DNA of 64,000 nucleotides from Pseudanabaena sp. ABRG5-3 (GCF_003967015.1 NZ_AP017560.1:3780048-3844047), one strand, 5' to 3'; shown: positions 10,219 through 21,303, counted from the first letter of the stretch. Notes: generated from the letters alone by a model not told the origin. A program made the numbers and translations.

Positions 10219-11883
10219 TTACTTGCCGATCGCTGCTTTTGCTTCGTAGAGAGTTTCTACGGTGATCGAAGTGATACCGCGATCACTAGCAAATTTCTCA
10301 GTATTGCGTTTGATCTTGCCACGTACAAAGAAGGGAATCTTCTTTAACTCAGCTTCACCATCCGCACTCCAAGTAATGCCTTCAACCTCTTGAGCTAAGG
10401 GTGTAAGAACAGCTTGATTAGAAACAGCATGAACTGTCGGGGCGATCGCTGATTCGGGCGATCGTAACTCTTGTGCTGGTGCAGTATGCAGATGGCTCAT
10501 ATGACCCTCCGCAAACTCGAAGTCTTCCTTGAACATGCCAATCAAATGCTCTTCTAGACCCATCATCAAAGGATGTACCCAGCTATCAAAAATCACATTC
10601 GCGCCTTCCCAACCCATTTGCGGTGAGTAACGAGCAGGCACATCTTGAACATGGATTGGCGCAGAAATTACCGCGCAGGGAATACCCAAGCGTTTGGCAA
10701 TATGTCGCTCCATCTGAGTGCCAAGCACTAGTTCTGGAGCGGCTTCAGCAACTTTAGCTTCTACAGCGAGATAGTCATCACTAATCACCGCTTCGAGTCC
10801 GTGCTTCTTGGCAACTTCGCGCACTTCCCGCGCAAATTCACGGCTATAGGTTCCAATACCTACGAGGGTAAAACCTAATTCTTCAGTAGCAATTCTGGCG
10901 GCGGCGAGAGCATGGGTAGCATCGCCGAAGATAAACACGCGCTTACCCGTTAAATAAGTAGAATCCACCGATCGCGAATACCAAGGAAGACGGGAAGCAT
11001 TAGGATTTGCGGCGGTCGATAGGCGAGATACATCCCAGTTACCGAGAGTATCAGACTGCGATCGCTTCAGAGCTTCGCTCACGTCAATATCGGCAACCTT
11101 GCCAATTTCGGCAATAAAATCACGGGTTGCACCGACCCCAATCGGTACAGTCTTAATCGTCGGTTGCGCGAAACTACGCTGTAACCAAGTGCAGGTAGTG
11201 AGAGCAATTTCAGGATAGAGGCAAATATTAAAATCTGCATCAGGAATCCTTAACAAGTCATCGGGAGTTGCACCCATTGGGGCAACTACATTTACATCGA
11301 CACCTATTTCTGCCAATAGCTTAATTACTTCCCGAATATCATCACGACACCTAAAGCCAAGAGCCGTGGGTCCAATAATATTTGCTTTCGGGCGAAGCTG
11401 GGGATCGCGCTTAGGACGAGGAGTATTTGGCGGCGGCACAACGGGCAGCAGTAACGTGCGGACTAAATGATAGAGAGTCTCACTCGCACCCCAGTTTTCC
11501 TTTTTAGAATAGGCAGGTAACTCTAAACTAACAATGGGAATTGGTAAGTTCATCCCCTTAGCCAGAGAACCTGGTTGATCCTGAATCAACTCGGCAGTGC
11601 AGCTTTCGCCAACTAGCATGACCTGAGGCTTAAATCTCTCATAAGCATCGCGTACCGAAGTCTTCACCATCTCCGCAGTGTCACCACCAAGATCGCGAGC
11701 TTGGAAAGTTGTATAGGTAACAGGAGGACGGCGATCGCGTCTTTCGATCATCGTAAATAATAAATCAGCGTAAGTATCGCCCTGCGGCGCATGAAGTACA
11801 TAATGTACTCCTTCCATACCAGTTGCAATTCGCATCGCTCCCACATGGGGAGGACCTTCATAAGTCCAGAGGGTTAGTTCCAT
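10219..11883 (-). CDS. chlB: light-independent protochlorophyllide reductase subunit B
   Basis: 554 residues, slightly longer than the roughly 510 I expect for ChlB. The N terminus [18 protein letters not shown] is diagnostic. Asp36 (in QGDTYAD) is the residue known to act as the unusual fourth ligand of the NB cluster. The C-terminal light-independent-reductase domain ([16 protein letters not shown]) is intact. The additional length lies around 465-500, a linker rich in Ala, Pro and Ser ahead of that domain. With ChlN it forms the catalytic NB component. A 55-base gap with a hairpin separates it from chlN. Confidence 0.96.
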   Translation of the reverse strand: MELTLWTYEGPPHVGAMRIATGMEGVHYVLHAPQGDTYADLLFTMIERRDRRPPVTYTTFQARDLGGDTAEMVKTSVRDAYERFKPQVMLVGESCTAELIQDQPGSLAKGMNLPIPIVSLELPAYSKKENWGASETLYHLVRTLLLPVVPPPNTPRPKRDPQLRPKANIIGPTALGFRCRDDIREVIKLLAEIGVDVNVVAPMGATPDDLLRIPDADFNICLYPEIALTTCTWLQRSFAQPTIKTVPIGVGATRDFIAEIGKVADIDVSEALKRSQSDTLGNWDVSRLSTAANPNASRLPWYSRSVDSTYLTGKRVFIFGDATHALAAARIATEELGFTLVGIGTYSREFAREVREVAKKHGLEAVISDDYLAVEAKVAEAAPELVLGTQMERHIAKRLGIPCAVISAPIHVQDVPARYSPQMGWEGANVIFDSWVHPLMMGLEEHLIGMFKEDFEFAEGHMSHLHTAPAQELRSPESAIAPTVHAVSNQAVLTPLAQEVEGITWSADGEAELKKIPFFVRGKIKRNTEKFASDRGITSITVETLYEAKAAIGK

Positions 11884-11908
11884 AATTTATATTAATAAAA
11901 AATACCTC

Positions 11909-11938
11909 TAAGTAGTAGAGTGCGAAGCACTTTACTAC

Positions 11939-11941
<3 letters not shown>
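11909..11941 (-). terminator. hairpin between chlN and chlB overlapping the chlN stop
   Basis: TAAGTAGTAGAGTGCgaaGCACTTTACTACTTA is a 15-bp stem that includes the chlN stop codon. It lacks a long T run, so it is more likely an RNA processing or attenuation element than a full terminator. Confidence 0.5.
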
Positions 11942-13557
<1,616 letters not shown>

Positions 13558-14298
13558 ATGCTAGATTTTTGGACAAAAACCAGTGGTACTTGGATTAATA
13601 TCTTCGCGATCGCCCTTGGTACATTTTTAGGATTAATCCTGCGAGGACGATTTCTTTCGCAAGTTTTGCCAATTCTCAAACAGGCGATCGGGCTAATCAC
13701 CATGTTTGTCAGCATTAACATGGCAAATAGCTTACTCAAGGTTAAAGCTGGAGTTTTGGATGGAGTGATCTTATCTTTGATTGCTTTAATTATTGGTGGC
13801 GTGATTGGCGAACTCAGTCAACTTGAGAAACATTTAGAATCCGTTGGCGACTGGTTAAAAGCTAAATTTAAGGGAAAAGGCAAGTTTACAGAAGGTTTTG
13901 TTGCAGCAAGCCTGTTGTTTTGTATTGGACCAATGGCAATTATTGGTAGTCTCAACAATGGATTGACTGGCGATAATAACCTACTAGCGTTGAAATCAGC
14001 CCTTGACGGTTTTATTTCGATCGTATTTGCCAGCACTTATGGCATTGGTGTAGGTTTCTCAGCCTTACCTGTTGGGCTTTACCAAGGCATTATGTCAGTC
14101 CTTGCAGGCAACTTAGCCCAAAGCTTACCAGACCCAGCTAATGCTCAACCCGTACTCATCATTACTGGCGTTGGCGGATTAATGCTGTTGGGACTCGGTT
14201 TAAATTTATTAGAACTAGCCAAAGTCCGCGTTGCCTCTTTTTTACCAGCACTGGCGATCGCACCTTTAGTCTATTGGCTTGCCGACAGCTTCAAATAA
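13558..14298 (+). CDS. DUF554 family membrane protein
   Basis: 246 residues with about seven hydrophobic helices. Glycine-rich segments typical of DUF554 are visible: GTFLGLILRGRF near the start, IGGVIGELSQLE, GFVAASLLFCIGPMAI with GSLNNGL, and LKSALDGFISIVFAS. DUF554 proteins are inner-membrane proteins thought to be transporters, but the substrate is unknown. It is monocistronic and followed by a terminator. Confidence 0.85.
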   Translation: MLDFWTKTSGTWINIFAIALGTFLGLILRGRFLSQVLPILKQAIGLITMFVSINMANSLLKVKAGVLDGVILSLIALIIGGVIGELSQLEKHLESVGDWLKAKFKGKGKFTEGFVAASLLFCIGPMAIIGSLNNGLTGDNNLLALKSALDGFISIVFASTYGIGVGFSALPVGLYQGIMSVLAGNLAQSLPDPANAQPVLIITGVGGLMLLGLGLNLLELAKVRVASFLPALAIAPLVYWLADSFK

Positions 14299-14314
14299 AC
14301 TAATTAGCTAGGCA

Positions 14315-14351
14315 TAAGAGAGAGTTGCGGCGCAGCTCTCTCTTAGTTTTT
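14315..14351 (+). terminator. intrinsic terminator of the DUF554 gene
   Basis: TAAGAGAGAGTTG pairs with CAGCTCTCTCTTA and is followed by GTTTTTG. It directly abuts the promoter of the structured RNA. Confidence 0.75.
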
Positions 14352-14379
14352 GTTACAGCTATTGTATATATGCTATAAA
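14350..14379 (+). promoter_or_regulatory. promoter of the 6S-like RNA
   Basis: TTGTTA (14350-14355), an 18-base spacer and TATAAA (14374-14379), preceded by TGc, make an extended -10. The predicted start near 14386 coincides with the base of the closing helix of the RNA. Confidence 0.55.
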
Positions 14380-14385
14380 TTGTTA

Positions 14386-14575
14386 AGCTCCTCTGTGGCG
14401 TGCGTGACTACCGATAATGTGTCTTGATCGATAATCGTTTTTAAGGAGTCTTCGTGATCTTCGCCGCAGTAAACCAGACCTGCATCTGGGAACTTTAAGT
14501 TAGGCGCAGTGCTTCGGCTCCACCTGGTTTTACCGGGTCAAACAACTGAGGTAAGACGGCGTTGCGGAGGGGTCA
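14386..14575 (+). ncRNA. ssrS: structured RNA, probably 6S RNA
   Basis: A stretch of about 188 bases without an open frame that folds as a rod. The ends pair over 13 consecutive bases allowing G-U (14388-14400, CTCCTCTGTGGCG, with 14560-14572, CGTTGCGGAGGGG). An inner helix pairs AAACCAG with CTGGTTT around a structured tip with a GCTTCGGC tetraloop. Length, a long closing stem, open internal regions and its own sigma70-like promoter match 6S RNA, which binds RNA polymerase by mimicking an open promoter. SRP RNA, tmRNA and RNase P RNA signatures are absent. Family assignment is by architecture, not by a covariance search. Confidence 0.6.
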
Positions 14576-14608
14576 ACCAACAAACTTTCAAGATTTTCTG
14601 AAAAGTGG

Positions 14609-14636
14609 TTGCAATTAAAGCAAAGCATGTTATATT
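14609..14636 (+). promoter_or_regulatory. promoter of the initiator tRNA
   Basis: TTGCAA (14609-14614), a 16-base spacer and an extended -10 TGtTATATT (ending 14636). The start would fall about 8 bases before the tRNA. Confidence 0.55.
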
Positions 14637-14651
14637 AGATAAGCGAAACGA

Positions 14652-14725
<74 letters not shown>

Positions 14726-14731
14726 TTATGT

Positions 14732-14773
14732 AAAGACAAAGAAGCCATCCTGTGGGATGGCTTCTTTGTCTTT
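14732..14773. terminator. bidirectional terminator
   Basis: A 19-bp perfect stem (AAAGACAAAGAAGCCATCC with its complement) around TGTG, between the tRNA on the plus strand and the small membrane protein gene on the minus strand. Confidence 0.8.
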
Positions 14774-15035
14774 ATGCGTTAGTGATACTTCTAAATAAGT
14801 AGCCAACTACCACACCAATCAAAAGCGCCCAGATCTGACCAGAACTCACGAACCTATTCCAACCTTTGCCAATATCTCCCATGACATCCTGTTTGAATTC
14901 TTGGGCAATTAAATCCATATTTATGTGTGAATGGATATCTGCAAGATTGAAGTGAAAATTGTTGGCAAAATCGATCGCTGAAATGTGCGAAGCCAGATCG
15001 GTGCTAGTTACTAAGTGATGAGCTAGGTCAAGCAT
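14772..15035 (-). CDS. small protein with C-terminal membrane helix, unknown function
   Basis: 87 residues. The first about 60 are polar and His/Asp-rich; the end (IWALLIGVVVGYLF, about 68-81) is one membrane helix followed by a short tail, so it is probably tail-anchored. It lies 30 bases downstream of the GAF-PP2C phosphatase on the same strand and shares its terminator, which suggests co-transcription and perhaps a membrane tether or partner for that phosphatase. I recognise no family. Confidence 0.6.
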   Translation of the reverse strand: MLDLAHHLVTSTDLASHISAIDFANNFHFNLADIHSHINMDLIAQEFKQDVMGDIGKGWNRFVSSGQIWALLIGVVVGYLFRSITNA

Positions 15036-15065
15036 AATGTTATAGGGTTAGCGTAGAGGATTGAA

Positions 15066-16454
15066 TTAATTTGCTGGAGCCTTTTCTTTGATTTGCAAGA
15101 CTACTAGGGTCATATCATCAGTATGAGTATGCCCCTCTCCGATAAAGTTTTGCACTTCTTGGAAGATGTAGTCAAGAATCATCTGAGGACGTGTGACATC
15201 CTCAGAAAGGGGGAAGCAATTCTGACAAGCCCAGTCTAACGCTTTGCGGAGGTTCTCTTCATCAAACCGATCGCCTTCAGGACTTGCTGCTTCTGTAAAG
15301 CCATCGGTGTAATAAATAACGACATCGCCAGCATCTAGATGGGTACTGCGTTCTTCATATTTAGAACCAGCTTCTAAGCCGATTAAAGCGCCCATCGTAT
15401 CAAGGGCATGGACACTCCGACTCTTAGAGCGCCAATGTAATGCAGGGGTATGGGCGGCATTGCTAAAGGAGAGAATTTGCGTTGCAGGATCATACTCCGA
15501 ATAAAACATAGTGACAAAGCGATGGGATTTTTCGAGATCCTCATACATCACTTCGTTGAGATGTTCCAAAATTTTGCTAGGGGAATGATTATTTAATACT
15601 TCGGCGCGTAACATGCCCCGTGTCATTGTCATGATCAGTCCTGCGGGGACACCTTTACCCATGACATCGCCGACTACGAAACTCCAGCGATCGCCTTTTT
15701 GCATCGGGATAAAGTCATAATAGTCGCCACCAACACGGCTAGCGGTAGAACATCGTGCCGCGATCTCAATGCCTTGAATCTTGGGGCAACTGCGCGGTAA
15801 GAGTTGTCTTTGGATTTCTGCGCCGATCTCCATCTCCCGATCTTGGCGCTCTTTTTTAATTAATTCGGTAGTGAGTTCATGATTTTCTAGTCCCACTGAA
15901 GTTTGATCGGCGACCAAACGCATCAAGGTGCGCTTATTATCTGTCCAGACATAATCAGGCTTACGGCTAAAGATATAGAGCCGCCCACGTACAGAATTTT
16001 TGACTAGTACCGATGTCCCAAACAAATGTACATCTGCCCCTAAATAGCGACTGACCATTTCATCCAGGGCTGTGGGACTACCTGTTAAAACCTGCTGAAT
16101 TGCCCGCTCGATCGCAGTACGCACCTGTTTAGCTTTCATGCCCCCCTGATTGCGTTCAGGACAATGTAGAGACTCAAGGCGCATTTGTCCGCTTGCCTTA
16201 AATAAAATTAGCGCACCACCATCGGAGTCAGTCACACGACTGGCAATAAGGGGAATTAATTCCAGAAATTGATTGAGATTACTAAAGCTGCGGAGAGCGT
16301 AACCCAAGAAGCTAAGCAGCTCATGGATTTTATTTTGATCTTGACTCATGCGCCTGAGCAGATCTTTGAGATCTTTCATCACCATCACAGACGCATTGTC
16401 TATATCGGGCTGTGGTGGGAGCGATCTATTTCTAGGTGGCAATGATAGAGACAT
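15066..16454 (-). CDS. GAF-domain PP2C (SpoIIE/RsbU-type) phosphatase
   Basis: 462 residues, no membrane helix. A GAF-like sensor region (about 45-200) is followed by a short coiled linker and a SpoIIE-type PP2C domain with metal ligands in VGGDYYDF, VGDVMGKGVPAGL, YYTDGFTEA and HTDDMTLVVL. It should dephosphorylate a STAS-domain anti-sigma antagonist in response to a signal bound by the GAF domain. No STAS gene is adjacent; candidates in this window are at 1249 and 53243. It is followed by a small membrane protein in the same transcript. Confidence 0.88.
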   Translation of the reverse strand: MSLSLPPRNRSLPPQPDIDNASVMVMKDLKDLLRRMSQDQNKIHELLSFLGYALRSFSNLNQFLELIPLIASRVTDSDGGALILFKASGQMRLESLHCPERNQGGMKAKQVRTAIERAIQQVLTGSPTALDEMVSRYLGADVHLFGTSVLVKNSVRGRLYIFSRKPDYVWTDNKRTLMRLVADQTSVGLENHELTTELIKKERQDREMEIGAEIQRQLLPRSCPKIQGIEIAARCSTASRVGGDYYDFIPMQKGDRWSFVVGDVMGKGVPAGLIMTMTRGMLRAEVLNNHSPSKILEHLNEVMYEDLEKSHRFVTMFYSEYDPATQILSFSNAAHTPALHWRSKSRSVHALDTMGALIGLEAGSKYEERSTHLDAGDVVIYYTDGFTEAASPEGDRFDEENLRKALDWACQNCFPLSEDVTRPQMILDYIFQEVQNFIGEGHTHTDDMTLVVLQIKEKAPAN

Positions 16455-16548
16455 ACCAATGCTGCAACGCTAGGTGGTTTATAGGGGAGCTAGTTACGAA
16501 AGCTAATTTAGTCAAACAGTTTAGCCTTAGTTGAGACAAAAAATACGA

Positions 16549-16600
16549 TTAATTTTAAAAATTGAGTGGCGCAAAGCGCCACTCAATTTTTAAAATTAAT
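16549..16600 (-). terminator. intrinsic terminator of ftsY
   Basis: A long palindrome (TTAATTTTAAAAATTGAGTG, then GCGcaaaGCGC, then the complement), perfect through more than 20 bp. It lies directly after the ftsY stop. Confidence 0.8.
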
Positions 16601-18335
16601 TACTTAATAAAGCCTCAACAAATTCGTAACTTGAAAATGGGCGCAAATCTTCGATACCTTCCCCTGCACCAATAAATCTGATGGGTAAGCCAAGCTGCTG
16701 GACTACCGCGATCGCCACCCCACCCTTTGCCGTGCCATCAAGTTTTGTGAGAATTACCCCAGTAATCCCTGCGGATTGGGCAAATACTTCAGCTTGCTTG
16801 AGTCCATTTTGTCCGAGGGTGGAGTCTAGAACTAGCAAAGATTCGATTTTTGCCTCGGCGGATTTTTTATCAACAATGCGGCGAATTTTGCTGAGTTCTT
16901 CCATCAAGTTTTTCTTGTTTTGTAAGCGTCCTGCGGTATCTACGAGTAACAATTCCGTGCCTCTGGCTTGGGCAGCACTAATTGCATCGAAGACAACGGC
17001 GGCAGGGTCAGCATTTTGGGCAGGGTTAGAAATCACATCGACATTGGATCGCTGTCCCCAACTCTTGACCTGTTCCACGGCAGCAGCTCGGAAAGTATCG
17101 GCGGCAGCGATTAGGGTTTTGTAACCAGACTTGACACTGAGGTGGGAGAGCTTGCCGATGGTTGTGGTTTTACCTGCACCATTTACGCCCGTAATCAACC
17201 AAATATTTAATTGATTCTTTTCGGGGATCAACATCGGGATGGGTTCGCCTTTGTTGGATGCACCAGTCTGCGCCGTGACATCGAGCATATCGCGCAAAAT
17301 TTGTTTGAGATAGGCGATCGCTTCTTCGGGGGGTAAAACTTCCTTACGCAGTTTGTCCTGTAATTTGGAAATGATCTGATCGGTTGCCTTTACGCCCACA
17401 TCCGCCTGCAAGAGCAGTGCTTCGATATCATCAACGGAATCGGCACTGAGGGGACCTTGTCCGACGATCGCCTTCAGTTGATTTACTAGCGATAGACGAG
17501 TTTTATCTAATCCTTGACGTAGACGATTGAGCCATGTGATTTCTTCAACGGAGATTTCTTCAGGACGGCGACCTTGGGAGGCGAGGACTTCGGCTGACCA
17601 GATGAAATTATCGTCAAATTCGATGGTGGGCTTGCGTCTGACCTTGACTTCGGGTTTGACCTCTGGCTCTGGCTCAATGATTGCCGTGGCTTCAAGGGCA
17701 GCAATACGGGCGAGGCGATCGCTTTCGGACTGCATCCAAAAAGGCACAGATGTTTCTGGTTCTGGTGTAATTTCTGCGGGGGCAGCTTCAGCGATCGCAG
17801 GTTGAACCAATGCGGGAGATTCAGGGATTGGCTCGGATGATATTTCTAGAGGTGACTCGGCGATCGGTGCAGGTTCAGGAATTTCTGATGTAGAGACAAT
17901 GACTTCTGGCTCGGCAACCTCTACTGCGGTTTCAGTAACCTCAGTCTGAGAACTTTCTGGAGCAATTTCTGGCTCGGCAATCTCAGGTTGAACGAGTACA
18001 GGCTCAGTAATTTCTGGTGTAACTGTCTTTGATTCTGGCTCAATACTTTCTGGTGCAGATTCGGCAACTTCTGGCTCAGCTACCTCTGCTTCAGGCGCGG
18101 TAATTTCTGGCTCAGTAACCTCTGATGCCGTTTCCTCTACAACTTCTGCCTGTTGCTGGACATTGGCATAGGCAGCCTTAGCCCAATTTAATAAATCTTG
18201 AGAGGCAGGTGATGCGATCGGGCTAGATTCTGGGGTAGATTCTGGCGATGGATCTTCAGCTTGGGCTGGCTCTACAGGTTGATTTTTAGGATCTTTGTCA
18301 TCATCAAACTTTCGTCGAAACCAGTTAAACACCAT
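16596..18335 (-). CDS. ftsY: signal recognition particle receptor FtsY with long acidic N-terminal domain
   Basis: 579 residues from the ATG at 18335, which has GAGGG eight bases ahead; a TTG at 18353 is a weaker alternative. The C-terminal NG domain is complete: GTPase motifs [22 protein letters not shown] and TKLDG. The N-terminal A domain (about 20-235) is long, acidic and repetitive, built from Glu-Pro-rich units such as TEPEI, AEPEV and PEIAEPEI. FtsY docks ribosome-SRP complexes at the membrane for co-translational insertion. The acidic A region is usual in FtsY; its repetitive make-up here is pronounced. Confidence 0.95.
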   Translation of the reverse strand: MVFNWFRRKFDDDKDPKNQPVEPAQAEDPSPESTPESSPIASPASQDLLNWAKAAYANVQQQAEVVEETASEVTEPEITAPEAEVAEPEVAESAPESIEPESKTVTPEITEPVLVQPEIAEPEIAPESSQTEVTETAVEVAEPEVIVSTSEIPEPAPIAESPLEISSEPIPESPALVQPAIAEAAPAEITPEPETSVPFWMQSESDRLARIAALEATAIIEPEPEVKPEVKVRRKPTIEFDDNFIWSAEVLASQGRRPEEISVEEITWLNRLRQGLDKTRLSLVNQLKAIVGQGPLSADSVDDIEALLLQADVGVKATDQIISKLQDKLRKEVLPPEEAIAYLKQILRDMLDVTAQTGASNKGEPIPMLIPEKNQLNIWLITGVNGAGKTTTIGKLSHLSVKSGYKTLIAAADTFRAAAVEQVKSWGQRSNVDVISNPAQNADPAAVVFDAISAAQARGTELLLVDTAGRLQNKKNLMEELSKIRRIVDKKSAEAKIESLLVLDSTLGQNGLKQAEVFAQSAGITGVILTKLDGTAKGGVAIAVVQQLGLPIRFIGAGEGIEDLRPFSSYEFVEALLSN

Positions 18336-18526
18336 ACTAATACCCTCGCGCAATGCCTCAATCTACATCAGCTTCAATATGTCCAACCAAGACAAACTTG
18401 ATCTGCGATATTAAATTTACTGTCAGTTTACTAGGATAGTTTAAGGTGTATGCGTTGTGTGGGAATGAGTCAGATCTAGGCGGTTTTCCGAAATATCAAA
18501 TGAATCTTGGCTCATCATGTTTCCAG

Positions 18527-19393
18527 TTATCTGGGCTTAAAAATATCATCGATTTTGAGGTTGACTTGTCTTGCGTTCTTTAAAGCCTCAACTTCTGCGT
18601 CCATTTGTTTAGCGATCGCAGCAGCACTTTTGGTAGATGGCGAAGAGGATTGCATGACATTGAGCTTTAAAGTTAACTGCTTGACCATCATTTGCTGGGA
18701 ATCAAGGTCAATATCAAACTGAAGGGCATTATTTGCAAGGATTTTGGATAGCTCTTTATTGACTAGAGATTCTGTGATAGTTTCGAGGGGTTGATCGATT
18801 AGTGATTGATTGTTTAAGAGCGTATTCTTGATTTGTTCTTCTAAGCTGCCAAATTGCATTAGTTTCGCCAATTGCTGGGCGATCGCGATCGCGTCATTGC
18901 CAATCACCTGTGACAAAGCATTTTGCACATTAAACTTTGAGGTTACTCGCTGAATTAGAGATTCAGCTTCTACCTTACGGAGTTGGGCATTCTCAACTAA
19001 AGGGATAATTGATAAAATAGTGTCGGGCAGATTGTCCGACAGGTTAAAATCCTGTTTGGGTAGAAAGTTCTGGACATAGGCATTGAGGGTATTGAGAACT
19101 TGACTTTCTAATGTCTGCACCCATTGATGGACTCCTGTAACCAATGTTTCAGTATTGGCATCAATAATGTCAGGAATATCAGATAATAATTCTCCATTGA
19201 ACTGATCAACGGTGTTCTGAATTAGAGACTCAATTTCTTGAGGAGCGATCGCCAGATTTCCCTGTTTTTGTTGAAATGTCAAAATCGAACTCGCGATCGC
19301 CAATAAATTGTCGCGGGAGTCGGGGATTTCAAAACGCTTTGTGTAGGCTTTCAGACTATTGAGCAGTGATTCTACGGTAGCAATTTCATTCAT
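18527..19393 (-). CDS. conserved helical protein, unknown function
   Basis: 289 residues from the ATG at 19393 (MNEIATVESLL); a GTG 24 bases upstream is possible. It is almost entirely alpha-helical by composition, rich in Gln, Leu, Asn and Ile, with no signal peptide, membrane helix, Cys cluster or nucleotide motif. Segments such as IPQEIESLIQNTVDQF and SLVNKELSKILAN look like amphipathic helices of a scaffold or adaptor. It follows GUN4 on the same strand, separated by a terminator. I do not recognise a family. Confidence 0.65.
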   Translation of the reverse strand: MNEIATVESLLNSLKAYTKRFEIPDSRDNLLAIASSILTFQQKQGNLAIAPQEIESLIQNTVDQFNGELLSDIPDIIDANTETLVTGVHQWVQTLESQVLNTLNAYVQNFLPKQDFNLSDNLPDTILSIIPLVENAQLRKVEAESLIQRVTSKFNVQNALSQVIGNDAIAIAQQLAKLMQFGSLEEQIKNTLLNNQSLIDQPLETITESLVNKELSKILANNALQFDIDLDSQQMMVKQLTLKLNVMQSSSPSTKSAAAIAKQMDAEVEALKNARQVNLKIDDIFKPR

Positions 19394-19436
19394 ATGTTTC
19401 TCACATGTTTTCTGCACTAGAGCAAATTAGCTACAA

Positions 19437-19462
19437 AAAATGCACGCTATAGCGTGCATTTT
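19437..19462 (-). terminator. intrinsic terminator after the GUN4 gene
   Basis: AAAATGCACGCTatAGCGTGCATTTT, a 12-bp stem with A/T flanks. Confidence 0.75.
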
Positions 19463-19467
19463 AAAAG

Positions 19468-20157
19468 TTACCAAGCAGGATGAGAAAAAATTGCTTGCAT
19501 CGTTTTGTTACCACGCAATTGATTAGAAAGTGGCAGATGTCCCCTTGGGGCATCAAGACTCCAGATAAACTCGTTAGGATAGCGGGTAAAGGAACCATCC
19601 TTTTTCCAGCCAATCTTTAACCAAAACTTTTCCCAGCCCTTGCCCAGACTGAGCCAGATTTTGCGTTGTACAGAAAAGCCAAACTTACCTTCGGAATAAA
19701 CTAACCAAAGTTGATTAATCGTCTGTAGATCACTAATGGGAATTGACTTTGCTTCGGTAAAATATAGCCAACCTCTCGCCAAAGCATCAGCACCCGCCGC
19801 TTCACATAGTTTTTTACTAGTCACACGATCAGCTTCTTCAAAGTCCTGTTTTGCTAGCAAAATTTGAATTGGTTGATAGTCGATCGCCTTTTCGGACTTC
19901 AATGTGACTACACCATTTGCATAATAAATTTGTGCTAACTCGTTCGCCCTCGGTAAATCGCTTTGTAACAATACTTGGTGAATTTTGCCATCGATCCATG
20001 TCACCTCAGTATTAGCAGCTTTACGGGCTTGAATAAATTCATCTAATATTTGTAAGCCTTCTTCTCCGAGGCTAGCTAATTCGGTGATCGCAGGTAATTG
20101 GTTTGCCTCTTTTCCTGAAAACAACTTATCTTTTAACGCAGTCAGCTTTGTATCCAT
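19468..20157 (-). CDS. gun4: GUN4 tetrapyrrole-binding protein
   Basis: 229 residues, the usual cyanobacterial length. The N-terminal helical ARM-like part (1-80) is followed by the GUN4 core (about 85-229) with FEEADRVTSKKLCEAAG, ARGWLYF, SEGKFGFSVQRKIW, RYPNEFIWSLDAPRGHLP and QLRGNKTMQAIFS. GUN4 binds protoporphyrin and Mg-protoporphyrin and activates Mg-chelatase (ChlH/I/D), the entry to chlorophyll synthesis. This ties it to the chlNBL cluster earlier in the window, although the genes are not adjacent. GUN4-domain proteins occur in several copies in cyanobacteria; the simple architecture favours the true regulator. Confidence 0.9.
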   Translation of the reverse strand: MDTKLTALKDKLFSGKEANQLPAITELASLGEEGLQILDEFIQARKAANTEVTWIDGKIHQVLLQSDLPRANELAQIYYANGVVTLKSEKAIDYQPIQILLAKQDFEEADRVTSKKLCEAAGADALARGWLYFTEAKSIPISDLQTINQLWLVYSEGKFGFSVQRKIWLSLGKGWEKFWLKIGWKKDGSFTRYPNEFIWSLDAPRGHLPLSNQLRGNKTMQAIFSHPAW

Positions 20158-20247
20158 CAGATCTTAAAAATCGCAAAAATAAAATTGCCAATAAAATTGC
20201 AAAATCGCACAACCTAGAATTTACACCTTTATCTAGCCCAAAAACCT

Positions 20248-20278
20248 AAAAAGCAGCACCCAATGGGTGCTGCTTTTT
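20248..20278 (-). terminator. intrinsic terminator
   Basis: AAAAAGCAGCACCCaaTGGGTGCTGCTTTTT, directly after the stop of the repeat protein gene at 20293. Confidence 0.8.
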
Positions 20279-20292
20279 AAGTTGCCCGACAA

Positions 20293-20859
20293 TTAGTCGA
20301 TATAACCCATCAATCCTGCATTGTCGATCGCATTAGAGGCAACGGGTCTTGTACCGCCCATTTGCGAGTAAGTGTCACTGATTACCAATCCTGCGGAACC
20401 AACAGGACGCTCACCTGCGATATAAAACTTTTCAACAATTACAAAGCCATCTTCGACGACAGGACGTTCGCCAGAGGACATAAATGTGCTGGTCACATGC
20501 ACACCACTGTTGGTAATAGGACGGACAGCGCCCATAGAGTTATAAGTGCTGCTTACTACTAACTTGCTCGCCTCAATGGGACGTTCGCCAGAGCTATTAA
20601 AATATTCAAAGGCACGAAAGCCGCCATCAACAATGGGGCGATCGCCATAATGTTTAAGAGTTTCAGTCACGATTAATGATCCTTTTTGTTCGATCGATGC
20701 AGCTACTACGGGCTTAGACTCTTCTTTGACGGCTAGAGCCGCGATATCGACAGTACCAGTTTTGGTGGTTGCTTCAGTCTCAGACTTAGCTTTAGTGGGG
20801 CGAGAGGATTTATCTTCTGGTTTGGTGCTGTCAGCTTTGGCTTCGTTACTTGTACTCAT
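20293..20859 (-). CDS. tandem-repeat protein with GxRP motifs, unknown function
   Basis: 188 residues. The first about 55 are charged and low-complexity (Lys, Glu, Ser, Thr). The rest is five to six tandem units of about 20 residues, each with G-(D/E/A/T)-RP-(I/V) followed by a short hydrophobic strand: GDRPIV, GERPIE, GAVRPIT, GERPVV, GERPVG, GGTRPVA. The units alternate between (S/A)GERP and MGxxRP types, so two kinds of repeat interleave. The pattern suggests a repetitive beta fold. No signal peptide. I recall similar repeats in cyanobacterial hypothetical proteins but no function. Confidence 0.7.
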   Translation of the reverse strand: MSTSNEAKADSTKPEDKSSRPTKAKSETEATTKTGTVDIAALAVKEESKPVVAASIEQKGSLIVTETLKHYGDRPIVDGGFRAFEYFNSSGERPIEASKLVVSSTYNSMGAVRPITNSGVHVTSTFMSSGERPVVEDGFVIVEKFYIAGERPVGSAGLVISDTYSQMGGTRPVASNAIDNAGLMGYID

Positions 20860-20933
20860 GCTTTGCTTTCCTCAAAAATTTTGTTCTCAAAATATGCTCA
20901 AAAACTTTTAATTGCTTTTAACTAGTTAGGGTT

Positions 20934-21016
20934 CTGCGATTTAATAAAAAACTAGATTTTTTGTGATGCGGCTGAGCCACACTACAAAAAGCGGTTCTTT
21001 ATTTCACTGCACGCCC
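20934..21016. repeat. palindromic repeat, family E copy 2
   Basis: It reads GCGATTTAAT at the left and GGTTCTTTATTTcACTGCaCG at the right, like 24581-24655, with an imperfect central hairpin (TTTTTTGTGATGCGG / CCACACTACAAAAA). Confidence 0.6.
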
Positions 21017-21203
21017 CTGAGGACGATCATTATGGTGTAATCATCGCGATCATTAAAAAAACTTCTAAAGCTGTAGCCTTTCTAGTTAATTCTACAGAAA
21101 AAGATAATACTCTCAATATTTTTGATGCGTTGTCATACTTGCCTATTAGCATAGGCTTAATACTAGTAATTAAGTAATATATCCATCAAAGCCGCTTGTT
21201 CTA

Positions 21204-21303
21204 AGTAGCTAGGTGCAATTAAATTTAAAACCCCAGAAGCTGTGGCGCACGCTGTGCGTGCGCCACAGCTTTTGACTCTGGTTTTTAATTATGTGCAGCT
21301 ACT
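21204..21303. repeat. palindromic repeat, family D copy 1
   Basis: Ends AGTAGCT...AGCTACT; the core hairpin AGCTGTGGCGCACGC answers GCGTGCGCCACAGCT. A second copy lies at 39614-39726. Confidence 0.75.

Noticed and set aside
14386-14575. tmRNA, SRP RNA or RNase P RNA as alternatives for the structured RNA
   Set aside because: No tRNA-like ends or tag frame, no GGUCAGGUCCGGAAGG-type SRP motif and no GAGGAAAGUCC RNase P motif; length fits 6S better.
16681-17124. Plus-strand 147-codon frame inside ftsY
   Set aside because: It is antisense to the GTPase domain, with no start signals and a Ser/Thr-rich random product.
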